A stretch of 37,227 bases of DNA, from positions 1 to 37,227 of the forward strand of contig CALUIU010000033.1 in assembly GCA_944320795.1 (NCBI GenBank). Direction: 5' to 3'. This document shows, in pieces, positions 23,711-31,188 of the stretch (positions are counted from its first letter, which is position 1; each line of letters opens with the position of its first letter). The position numbers and the translations under genes were made by a program. A model generated the notes under the pieces. That model searched no databases, was not told where the DNA came from, and saw nothing but the letters and a program-made list of their open reading frames with translations. This DNA is from Candidatus Paraprevotella stercoravium. Its GTDB lineage: Bacteria > Bacteroidota > Bacteroidia > Bacteroidales > Bacteroidaceae.

Positions 23711-25065
23711 ATGAACAAACTGCTTCTGACCACCAGCTGTCCGCATCCGGACAGCTGGTGGCACGAAATGCACAAGCTCCCAATATCGTATTGATTTTGT
23801 GTGATGATATGGGATTTTCTGATTTGGGCTGCTATGGCAGCGAAATCCATACTCCGAATATTGACCGTTTGGCTGACGATGGAATCCGGTTCAGTCAGTT
23901 CAAGAATACCGGCCGCAGCTGTCCCAGCCGTGCGGCTTTGCTTACCGGAAGATACCAGCATCAGGTGGGCATGGGATGGATGGCCGAGGTGGACGAACAT
24001 CGTCCGGGTTATCGTGGTCAGATTGATGCCGAATATCCCACGATTGCCGAGATTATGCGTGCCGGTGGCTACTCCACTTACATGAGCGGCAAATGGCATG
24101 TGACGACTATCGGCGGCTATGACCGTCCTAACGGAAGCTATCCGGTGCAGCGTGGCTTTGACCGCTATTACGGTTGCCTGCATGGTGGCGGCAGTTATTA
24201 TAAGCCCGAACCTTTATACAACGATCTGACTCCGATTACTGAGGTGCCGGATGACTATTACTACACCCGGGCCATTACCGATTCGGCCGTGTGCTTTATG
24301 CAGCGCCATGACCCGAAGAAACCCATGTTTCTGTATGTGGCCCACTATGCGCCCCACTTGCCGTTGCAGGCTCCGGCCGAGGCCGTAGCCAAATGCCGTG
24401 AGCGCTATCGTGTGGGCTACGATGTGTTGCGCCGTCAGCGTTTTGAGAAACAGAAGCAGTTGGGTCTGGTGCCCGACACGATGACTCTGCCCCTGTTCGA
24501 CCGTGAGTTCGGAGGAAAGCGTCCGGCATGGACCGATCTGAGCGAACAGCAGCAGAAGCAGTGGATTGAAGGTATGGCTACTTATGCCGCCATGATTGAG
24601 ATTATGGACGAAGGTATCGGAAAACTGGTGCAGGCCATCCGCGAGAAAGGAATGCTGGAGAACACCGTGTTCCTGTTTTTGAGTGATAACGGAGCCACCG
24701 AGGAAGGTGGATTTATCGGTCAGCTGATGTCCGATCTGTCGAACACCCCTTATCGTAGCTATAAGAAATGGTGTTTTCAGGGCGGTACGAGTACACCGTT
24801 TATCCTGACTTATGGCGATCCGAAAAAGAATACACACCAGGGAGAAGTCTGTGACCAGCCGGCGCATATCATAGATGTAATGCCTACCTGTATGGCTTTG
24901 GACGGTGTGCGTTACCCCAAAAAGATGGCTCATTCCGATTTGCCGGGCGAGAACCTGTTGCCGGTGATTCAGGGCGAAAAGACTCACGAGCGTACACTTT
25001 TCTTTGAGCATCAGGGATCGTGTGCTGTGATTCACGGTACCTGGAAATTGGTGCGTGCTAACTGA
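23711..25065 (+). pseudogene. Sulfatase with broken leader and missing C-terminus
   Basis: The body (open from 23758) is a family S1 sulfatase: NIVLILCDDMGFSDLGCYG metal-site start, the formylglycine motif S-C-P-S-R (RSCPSRAALLTGR, so Ser-type, as is usual in Bacteroides), GKWH, and LFLSDNGA. At the front, ATG at 23711 starts a leader-like MNKLLLTTS but is in a different frame from the body, and a perfect 14-bp inverted repeat at 23730-23761 sits exactly where the signal-peptide core should be. The frame closes at 25065 right after WKLVRAN, where S1 sulfatases normally continue for several tens of residues; RhuM sequence begins there. About 435 residues remain, against the usual 500 or more. 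A GTG at 23758 could start a cytoplasmic version, unlikely to be active or exported. Sulfatases act on host or dietary sulfated glycans. Confidence 0.8.
23730..23761. repeat. Perfect 14-bp inverted repeat in the sulfatase leader
   Basis: Arms CCACCAGCTGTCCG (23730-23743) and its exact complement (23748-23761) flank a 4-base CATC loop. There is no T tail, so it is not a terminator. It interrupts the coding frame of the sulfatase leader. Confidence 0.9.
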
Positions 25066-25448
25066 AGAATATTTTTCAGGAAGGAGAACTACAGAAAGAA
25101 GTGGTTGTTTCCAAAATGGAAATAACCACTCGGCATGGTGCTATGGAGGGCAAAACACAAATATCTTCTGTCGATTTCTATCACCTTGATGCAATTATTG
25201 CCGTAGGCTATCGGGTTAATATTGAAAATCAGATTGAACGGCATAATACTTTCACGATGGAACAATTTGCTGCAAGTGTCAATAAGTTTCTTACATTTAA
25301 TGACTATCAGATTCTTCCGGATAAAGGTCGTATCTCTGCATTACAGGCAAAAGCTAAGGCTGAAAGTGAATACGATATTTTCAACAAAACTCAGCGGATA
25401 GATTCTGATTTCGACAAACAGGTTCGAGAGATGTTGGGTGAGAAATAA
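25062..25448 (+). pseudogene. Collapsed RhuM-family gene (N- and mid-truncated)
   Basis: After the TAA at 25059-25061 the frame reads LKNIFQEGELQKEVVVSKME, then ITTRHGAMEGKTQ and FYHLDAIIAVGYRVN, as in RhuM-family proteins (virulence-associated, from Salmonella pathogenicity island RhuM; often found on mobile or accessory DNA). After GYRVN the family normally has a segment like SxxATxFRxWAT; here it jumps to a C-terminal part (TMEQFAASVNKFLTFNDYQ) and closes with SDFDKQVREMLG. The N-terminal DNA-associated part and a middle block of perhaps 50 to 100 residues are missing. No start codon fits; the 5' end merges directly with the truncated sulfatase. Confidence 0.7.
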
Positions 25449-25501
25449 TAAGATGAAGTTATGGAAATGAAAAAAATATAAATTCTGATTTATCGGTATA
25501 T

Positions 25502-25537
25502 AAAGAAAATGAGGGGAAACATCCCCTCATTTTCTTT
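25502..25537. terminator. Bidirectional terminator between the RhuM remnant and the Zn-ATPase gene
   Basis: A perfect 16-bp stem (AAAGAAAATGAGGGGA and its complement) with an AACA loop lies between convergent genes. The A- and T-rich outer stem gives T-rich ends on both strands. Confidence 0.8.
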
Positions 25538-25629
25538 GGCACTATAAAATATTGGAAAATAGCAACGTAAACAGCCATTTTAACGGAGTGGAATGTGCCA
25601 CTCAATATGGTGATGATAGAAGTCTGGAT

Positions 25630-27567
25630 TTATTGATCAAAGCGCATGCGCAACAGGCGGATGGAATTTAGTACGGCCAGCAGGGCTACACCAACATCGG
25701 CAAAGACGGCTTCCCACATATTGGCCACGCCGAAAGCACCCAACAGAAGCACGGCCAGCTTGACACCTAATGCCAGAATGATGTTCTGCCATACGATGCG
25801 ACGTGTGGCCTGACTGATGCGCAGGGCGGTGACAATACGTTCGGGATGGTCGGTCTGCAGAATCACGTCAGCCGTTTCAATGGCGGCTTCCGAACCGTTC
25901 TTACCCATGGCAATGCCGATGGAACTGAGAGCCAGCGAAGGGGTATCGTTGATACCATCGCCCACATAAGCCATTTCATCCTGCGTTTCCGCTTTAATCT
26001 GTTCGATATGTTTCACCTTGTCTTCGGGCAGCAGGTCGCCGTAGATGTGGTCTATTCCGATTTCTTTTCCCACCTTCTCAGCCAGCTGTTGCTTGTCTCC
26101 ACTCAGCATGACAGTCTGTCCGATGCCGGATCGCTTGAGTTGTTGTATGGTGCGTGCGGCATCCTCCTTGATGCGGTCGGCAATGAGGAAATAGCCGGCA
26201 TAGGTGCCGTCAATCAGAAGATAGATCACGGTTTCTATGCGCCGGGCCGCTTCTTCCGGCACCGACAGATGGTGTGCGGTCAGCAGGTGGGCATTTCCCA
26301 TTTCCAGAGTATGGCCGTCCACAATACCGGTCAGTCCTTTTCCGGCCACTTCGCGCACCTGTTCGGTGGGCAGAAGCGGAAGCTGTTGTTCTTTTCCATA
26401 TTCCGTAATGGCATGTGCCACGGGGTGCGAGGACAGTTGTTCCAACGAGCAAGCCAGACTCAAAGCGTTGTCCGGTGCACCGGGTTCCAGATGGGCTTCC
26501 AGAACGGTGAAGTCACCGTAGGTCAGGGTTCCGGTCTTGTCGAAGACAATAGCCTTCAGATGCGGAAAACGGTCCATGAAGCTGGCTCCCTTGAACAGGA
26601 TACCTTGGCGGGAAGCAGCGCCGATTCCGCTGAAATAAGCCAACGGAATGGAGATGACGAGCGCACAAGGACAAGAGATAACCAGGAAAATCAGGGCACG
26701 GTAAACCCAGTCTGTGATTTGGGCATCGGCCAAAAACAGGGGAGGCAGTACGGCTATAAGCAGAGCCAGTACGAAGACCGTGGGGGTATAGACACGGGCC
26801 AGACGGCGGATCATCAGTTCGGTGGCTGACTTTCGTGATCGGGCCTCACGCACCAGTTCCAGGATTCGGGCACGGGCGCTGTCCTCGTAACGATGGGTCA
26901 CCTGCATCTCGATGACATGTTCCTCGTTGATCATTCCGGCCAGAAGTGCATCGCCACGGTGCTTGCTTTGGGGCACACTCTCGCCTGTAAGGGCCGCTGT
27001 GTTGAAACGTCCCTTGTCTGACAATAGGATGCCGTCGAGCGGAATCTGATTGCCTGCATGCAGACGGATGGTTTCGTTTACCTGAATCTGTTCCGGCAGG
27101 TCGTGTGTCCACGCACCGTTTCGAAACACCTCCACTTGCTGCTCCTTCATATCGAGCAGAGAGTCGATGTGACTTTGTGCCTGACGCACGGCGCGTTCCT
27201 GAAATTCTTCTCCGATGGTGTAGAACAACATCACGGCTACGGCCTCGGCAAATTCGCCGATACAGAAAGCGCCTATGGTAGCCAATGCCATCAGTACAAA
27301 TTCATTGAACCAGTCGCCGTGGCGCATTCCGTTCCAGGCATGTTTCCATACCGGCCAACCTACAGGCAGATAGGCCAGCGCATACAGGATGCGTGCCGGT
27401 AATACCTGCGCAAACAGATGCTCAGTGATGAGGCCGCCGCCAAACAGCAGGGCGGTGATCAGAACCGGTAGCCAGGCTTGCAGGCCATGGCCTTCATGGT
27501 GGTCGTGATGACTGTGGCAGGAGCATCCGCCGCTGCAACAGCATTCTTCATGATCATGTGGTTTCAT
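25630..27567 (-). CDS. zntA: P1B-type ATPase exporting Zn2+/Cd2+/Pb2+
   Basis: A 645-residue metal-efflux ATPase. In place of an N-terminal HMA domain it has a Cys/His-rich tail (HDHEECCCSGGCSCHSHHDHH within residues 3-24). Catalytic motifs are intact: TGES, the transmembrane CPC in ISCPCALVIS, DKTGTLT phosphorylation site, the SSHPVAHA nucleotide-binding motif and GDGIND. The membrane Lys in LGVKLAVLLLG and Asp in ADVGVALLAVLNS near the C-terminus mark the zinc group (P1B-2). An in-frame ATG at 27633 would add 22 residues overlapping the divergent promoter, so 27567 is chosen. It is divergent from an HMA-AraC regulator and next to a copper ATPase. Confidence 0.92.
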   Translation of the reverse strand: MKPHDHEECCCSGGCSCHSHHDHHEGHGLQAWLPVLITALLFGGGLITEHLFAQVLPARILYALAYLPVGWPVWKHAWNGMRHGDWFNEFVLMALATIGAFCIGEFAEAVAVMLFYTIGEEFQERAVRQAQSHIDSLLDMKEQQVEVFRNGAWTHDLPEQIQVNETIRLHAGNQIPLDGILLSDKGRFNTAALTGESVPQSKHRGDALLAGMINEEHVIEMQVTHRYEDSARARILELVREARSRKSATELMIRRLARVYTPTVFVLALLIAVLPPLFLADAQITDWVYRALIFLVISCPCALVISIPLAYFSGIGAASRQGILFKGASFMDRFPHLKAIVFDKTGTLTYGDFTVLEAHLEPGAPDNALSLACSLEQLSSHPVAHAITEYGKEQQLPLLPTEQVREVAGKGLTGIVDGHTLEMGNAHLLTAHHLSVPEEAARRIETVIYLLIDGTYAGYFLIADRIKEDAARTIQQLKRSGIGQTVMLSGDKQQLAEKVGKEIGIDHIYGDLLPEDKVKHIEQIKAETQDEMAYVGDGINDTPSLALSSIGIAMGKNGSEAAIETADVILQTDHPERIVTALRISQATRRIVWQNIILALGVKLAVLLLGAFGVANMWEAVFADVGVALLAVLNSIRLLRMRFDQ

Positions 27568-27597
27568 ATTCTTTGTTGTTTTATGGATTTCTGAAAG

Positions 27598-27646
27598 CAA
27601 AGATAGGAGCTTTCCGATGCAATTTGGTTGCAAATGCGTATCTTTG
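27598..27646. promoter_or_regulatory. Divergent promoter region of zntA and the HMA-AraC regulator, with a palindromic operator candidate
   Basis: The same -7 sequence, TATCTTTG, appears on both strands: on minus at 27598-27605, toward zntA, and on plus at 27639-27646, toward the regulator. Between them lies the palindrome ATTTG-GTTG-CAAAT (27622-27635). Neither promoter has a TTTG at normal -33 spacing outside the palindrome (12 and 25 bases). The palindrome may be the binding site of the adjacent regulator (inference). Confidence 0.45.
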
Positions 27647-27679
27647 TATTGCCGAAATGGCTTGAAGGAGTATTTGTTT

Positions 27680-28252
27680 ATGGAAAAAGAGTTTGTTCTT
27701 TATATTAAGAATATGGTGTGCAACCGTTGCATCTGGGTAGTGCAGGAACTGCTTCGTGAGTTGCAGGTGCCTTATCTGCGGGTGGAGTTGGGGCAGGTGG
27801 TGTTGTCTGCTCCCTTGTCCGAGTCCGTGCGGCAGGAGCTGGCGCAGCGTCTGGAGCTGCATGGATTTCTGTTGTTGGCCGATCGTAAAGAGCAACTAGT
27901 GGCGCTGATCCGCTCTGCCGTTATCCGGATGGTGCGAAACGAGGATATACAGGAAGACCAGAATCTTTCTGCCGTCCTTACGGAAACTTGCCACATGGAT
28001 TACAGCGCCTTGAGCAAACTTTTTTCCGAGCAGACTTCTGTGACCGTGGAGCAATATTATATTCTTCAGAAGGTAGAGCGGGTCAAGGAACTGTTGTCTT
28101 ATGGTGAACTCACGTTGGCCGAAATAGCCGACCGCGTACATTATTCCAGTCAGGCGCATCTCTGTGCCCAGTTCAAGAAGGTTACCGGAATGACACCCAC
28201 CCAATACCGCAAGCAAAAGAACCATCCCCGCAGTCCGTTGGACGAAGTTTGA
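27680..28252 (+). CDS. Transcriptional regulator with N-terminal HMA-like metal domain and AraC DNA-binding domain
   Basis: A 190-residue protein with an HMA-like N-terminus (residues about 5-70) carrying the CNRC metal-binding motif (C14, C17), followed by an AraC/XylS DNA-binding domain (about 80-182) with two helix-turn-helix motifs, the second ending FKKVTGMTPTQYRKQ as in AraC proteins. The start at 27680 gives MEKEFVLYIK; an upstream in-frame ATG at 27617 would overlap the promoter. Its position between a Zn/Cd ATPase and a Cu ATPase suggests it senses metal ions directly through its HMA domain and controls one or both exporters (inference). The combination of an HMA domain with AraC is known in Bacteroidetes, but its metal is not established to my knowledge. 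Confidence 0.85.
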   Translation: MEKEFVLYIKNMVCNRCIWVVQELLRELQVPYLRVELGQVVLSAPLSESVRQELAQRLELHGFLLLADRKEQLVALIRSAVIRMVRNEDIQEDQNLSAVLTETCHMDYSALSKLFSEQTSVTVEQYYILQKVERVKELLSYGELTLAEIADRVHYSSQAHLCAQFKKVTGMTPTQYRKQKNHPRSPLDEV

Positions 28253-28300
28253 TATAAAAAATATCCCGAATTATGTAATAACCTTCCTTCGTGATGCTTG

Positions 28301-28308
28301 TATTTTTG
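28301..28308 (+). promoter_or_regulatory. -7 element upstream of copA
   Basis: TATTTTTG matches TAnnTTTG, 18 bases before the ATG at 28327. No TTTG is seen at -33, which fits a promoter that depends on an activator such as the upstream HMA-AraC protein. Confidence 0.5.
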
Positions 28309-28326
28309 CAATAAAAAAGAACGAAT

Positions 28327-30783
28327 ATGCAAGATACAACAAAAGAAACTCGAATTTTTCCGGTTGTGGGAATGAGTTGTGCGGCCTGTGCCGTACGGGT
28401 AGAGAAGGAATTGTCCAAGGTGCCGGGTGTCAGTCAGGCCGGTGTGAACTTTGCGGCTTCGAATGTGCGGGTGGTTTTCGACAACAGCAGTTGTTCGCCC
28501 GAACAGTTGCGTCAGGCTCTGCAATCGGCCGGATATGATTTGATTCTGGAAACGGAGCAGTCGGAGAATGACGCTGTGGAGCAGATGCATCTGAAACGGA
28601 TGTACCGCCTGAAGCGGCATGCCATCAGCGCTTTGGTGCTTTCAGTGCCGGTTGTTGTACTGAGTATGTTTTTCATGGACTGGGCTTATAGTGCGGCGAT
28701 TTCCTGTATTTTGTCAACGGTAGTCCTGTTTTTCTTCGGACGTGTGTTCTACGTCAATGCCTGGAAACAGTTGCGCCATGGTGCGGTGAATATGGACACC
28801 TTGGTGGCCAACAGTACCGGAGTGGCCTATCTGTTCAGTCTGTTCAATTTGTTTTTCCCTGAATTCTGGTTGAGTCGTGGTCTGGAGCCGCATGTCTATT
28901 TTGAGGCTTGCAGCGTGATTGTGGCTTTTATCTTGTTGGGCCGCTTTATGGAAGAGCGTGCCAAAGGCAATACTTCGGCCGCCATCCGCAAGTTGATGGG
29001 ATTGCAGCCCCGCATCGTGTCGGTGTGCCGTGCGGACGGTAGTGTGGAACAGTTACCGTTGGCACAGGTGGAGCCGGGCATGCAACTGTTGGTCAAACCC
29101 GGTGAGAAGATTGCCGTGGACGGTGCCTTGGTTTCGGGAGACTCGTTTGTCAACGAAAGCATGTTGACAGGCGAATCGCTTCCGGTGCGCAAGCGTCCGG
29201 GGGCAAAGGTATTTGCCGGTACGGTCAACCTGAAAGGTTCGTTTGTATTCGAGGCGGCCAAGGTGGGAGCCGATACGCTTCTGGCACAGATTATCCGTCA
29301 GGTGCAGGAAGCGCAGGGTAGCAAGGCGCCCGTTCAGCGACTGGTGGACCGCATCGCATCGGTCTTTGTGCCTGTGGTCATGGGTATTTCTCTTGTCACC
29401 CTCTTGGCGTGGGGATTGCTGAAACCCGAAGACGGTTGGGTATTCGGTATTCTGTCTATGGTAACCGTGCTGATCATTGCCTGTCCTTGTGCGCTGGGAT
29501 TGGCTACCCCTACAGCGATTATGGTGGGAATCGGTAAGGGAGCCGAATTGGGAATTCTGGTAAAAGATGCGCAGAGTCTGGAAACTGCCCGTAAAATTGA
29601 TACCGTAGTGCTCGACAAGACCGGTACCATTACCGAGGGCCGTCCGGTGCTGACCGACTGCATCTGGAAGGAAGGAGCTTCGTCTTCTCGTCGTGTATTT
29701 TATAGTCTGGAGCATTGTTCCGAGCATCCGTTGGCCGAGGCTGTGGTCCGGTCTTTCCGTAATGTATCCACACTTCCGGTAACGGACTTTGTCAGCCACA
29801 CCGGTTGCGGTATCAGCGGACGGGTAGACGGCAAAACCTATTTTGCAGGAAGTGTGAAATGGTTGCGCGAGCAGGGTATCGTTTTGGATGAAGAACAGGA
29901 AAGCGCCTGCCGTCGTTTGGCGGATGAAGCCAAGACCGTGATCGCTTTTGCCGATGAGACAGCTGTGCTAGCTGTGTGTGGCATTCGTGATGCGGTGAAA
30001 ACAACCTCTGTTGAGGTCATAAAGATGTTGCAGGAACGTGGTATCCGTCTGGTGATGCTGACGGGCGATCATGAGGCCACGGCACGTTCCATAGCCCGCG
30101 AAGTGGGAATTACCGAAATGAAAGCTTCTCTTTTGCCACAACAGAAAAACGAATATGTCCGTCAGCTTCAGGCCGAGGGAGCTTGTGTGGCCATGGTAGG
30201 CGATGGAATCAACGACAGTGCGGCTCTGGCCAGTGCTGATTTGGGAATTGCCATGGGGCAGGGAAGTGATATCGCTATGGATGTGGCCAAGATGACGATT
30301 ATCTCTTCCGATTTGCGCAAGATTGTCGATGCGATCGAGCTCTCACAGGCCACGGTTCGCACCATCCGTCAGAATCTTTTCTGGGCCTTTATCTATAATA
30401 TAATCGGAATTCCGGTGGCTGCCGGTGCTCTTTATCCGCTGTGGGGCTTTCTGTTGAACCCCATGCTTGCCGGAGCGGCTATGGCGATGAGCAGTGTCAG
30501 TGTGGTGACCAACAGTCTGCGTCTGCATGTTTCTTCATTAAGTTCTGCAAATACAGCAACCGACAGCCAGTTGGTGCGCAAACGCTATCAGGTGGAAGGC
30601 ATGATGTGCGACCATTGCCGTCAGCATGTGGAGCAGGCCTTGAATGAACTGGACGGTGTATTGGCAACGGTTACTTTGGAACCGCCTGTTGCCACTATAG
30701 ACTTTGCCCAAGCACCGCTTTCTGTGGAGCGATTGCAGGAAGCACTGGCAAAGGCCGGGAGATATTTGATTAAGGAAATATAA
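28327..30783 (+). CDS. copA: P1B-type Cu+ ATPase with HMA domains at both ends
   Basis: An 818-residue copper exporter. An N-terminal HMA domain carries MSCAAC (C18, C21). The membrane core holds TGES, the transmembrane CPC in [20 protein letters not shown], the SEHPLAEA nucleotide motif and GDGIND. The last membrane helices have the copper-group motifs: YN in IYNIIGIP and [11 protein letters not shown] second HMA domain (about 749-818) with MMCDHC is fused to the C-terminus and resembles a CopZ-like chaperone. Copper ATPases of many phyla lack this C-terminal copy. The start follows a -7 element, and the gene ends 13 bases before a strong terminator. Confidence 0.92.
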   Translation: MQDTTKETRIFPVVGMSCAACAVRVEKELSKVPGVSQAGVNFAASNVRVVFDNSSCSPEQLRQALQSAGYDLILETEQSENDAVEQMHLKRMYRLKRHAISALVLSVPVVVLSMFFMDWAYSAAISCILSTVVLFFFGRVFYVNAWKQLRHGAVNMDTLVANSTGVAYLFSLFNLFFPEFWLSRGLEPHVYFEACSVIVAFILLGRFMEERAKGNTSAAIRKLMGLQPRIVSVCRADGSVEQLPLAQVEPGMQLLVKPGEKIAVDGALVSGDSFVNESMLTGESLPVRKRPGAKVFAGTVNLKGSFVFEAAKVGADTLLAQIIRQVQEAQGSKAPVQRLVDRIASVFVPVVMGISLVTLLAWGLLKPEDGWVFGILSMVTVLIIACPCALGLATPTAIMVGIGKGAELGILVKDAQSLETARKIDTVVLDKTGTITEGRPVLTDCIWKEGASSSRRVFYSLEHCSEHPLAEAVVRSFRNVSTLPVTDFVSHTGCGISGRVDGKTYFAGSVKWLREQGIVLDEEQESACRRLADEAKTVIAFADETAVLAVCGIRDAVKTTSVEVIKMLQERGIRLVMLTGDHEATARSIAREVGITEMKASLLPQQKNEYVRQLQAEGACVAMVGDGINDSAALASADLGIAMGQGSDIAMDVAKMTIISSDLRKIVDAIELSQATVRTIRQNLFWAFIYNIIGIPVAAGALYPLWGFLLNPMLAGAAMAMSSVSVVTNSLRLHVSSLSSANTATDSQLVRKRYQVEGMMCDHCRQHVEQALNELDGVLATVTLEPPVATIDFAQAPLSVERLQEALAKAGRYLIKEI

Positions 30784-30796
30784 CATTTAAGTGGGT

Positions 30797-30842
30797 AACG
30801 CCGCAGATTTGCTATATCTGCATAGCAAATCTGCGGCGTTTT
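30797..30842 (+). terminator. Terminator of copA
   Basis: A perfect 19-bp stem (arms 30797-30815 and 30822-30840) with a 6-base loop; the stem ends in TT and TTGTG follows. The T tract is short but the stem is exceptionally stable. Confidence 0.85.
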
Positions 30843-30904
30843 GTGATGTGTAAAACAATATTATTCTAATAAATATGTAATAATTACAAAAGCGGTATGA
30901 GTTG

Positions 30905-30936
30905 TTTGTTTGGTATGCATAATTAACCTATCTTTG
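30905..30936 (+). promoter_or_regulatory. Promoter of the short peptide and TonB-dependent receptor genes
   Basis: TATCTTTG at 30929-30936 is a perfect -7 element; TTTG occurs at 30905-30908 (20-base spacer) and again at 30909-30912 (16-base spacer). The predicted transcript has a leader of about 30 bases. Confidence 0.75.
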
Positions 30937-30971
30937 CAGTAACTAAACTAAATGACATCTAACTATTAATT

Positions 30972-31160
30972 ATGAAAAAAATGTATGTAGCCCCTTCTAT
31001 GAAGGTGGTAAACCTGAATATGCAGGTGTTGCTTTGTGGGTCGCCAACGGATTCCCCTATGAATGGTATGAATGACCTTCCTGGAGAACCGGGTGTTTCT
31101 GGTGCCGAGACCTCCTCTAATATGTGGGTTTCCAACACGTCTTCAATTTGGGATAGATAA
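30972..31160 (+). CDS. Short 'MKK-Y-AP' family peptide, Bacteroidales type
   Basis: A 62-residue protein starting MKKMYVAPSMKVV. It has a conserved-looking N-terminus, a central hydrophobic piece ending in Cys (LLCGSP, C22), and a loose Gly/Pro/Ser/Asn tail ending WDR. Many Bacteroidales genomes encode such short proteins starting MKK-x-Y-x-(A/S)P, of unknown function. It has its own good promoter and lies 28 bases before the TonB-dependent receptor gene, so the two are probably co-transcribed. The tail resembles a precursor peptide in composition, but no modification enzyme is nearby. Confidence 0.75.
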   Translation: MKKMYVAPSMKVVNLNMQVLLCGSPTDSPMNGMNDLPGEPGVSGAETSSNMWVSNTSSIWDR

Positions 31161-31188
31161 CTATTAAGGAAAAGGAAAGATTGTTTTC

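Noticed and set aside
23730-23761. Invertible promoter or phase-variation site at the sulfatase leader
   Set aside because: The arms are only 4 bases apart. Invertible segments in Bacteroides have much longer intervals between their inverted repeats, and no recombinase is nearby.
25846-26829. A 327-codon plus-strand open frame inside zntA
   Set aside because: It is antisense to the ATPase whose CPC, DKTGTLT and GDGIND motifs are intact. The frame shows no domain.
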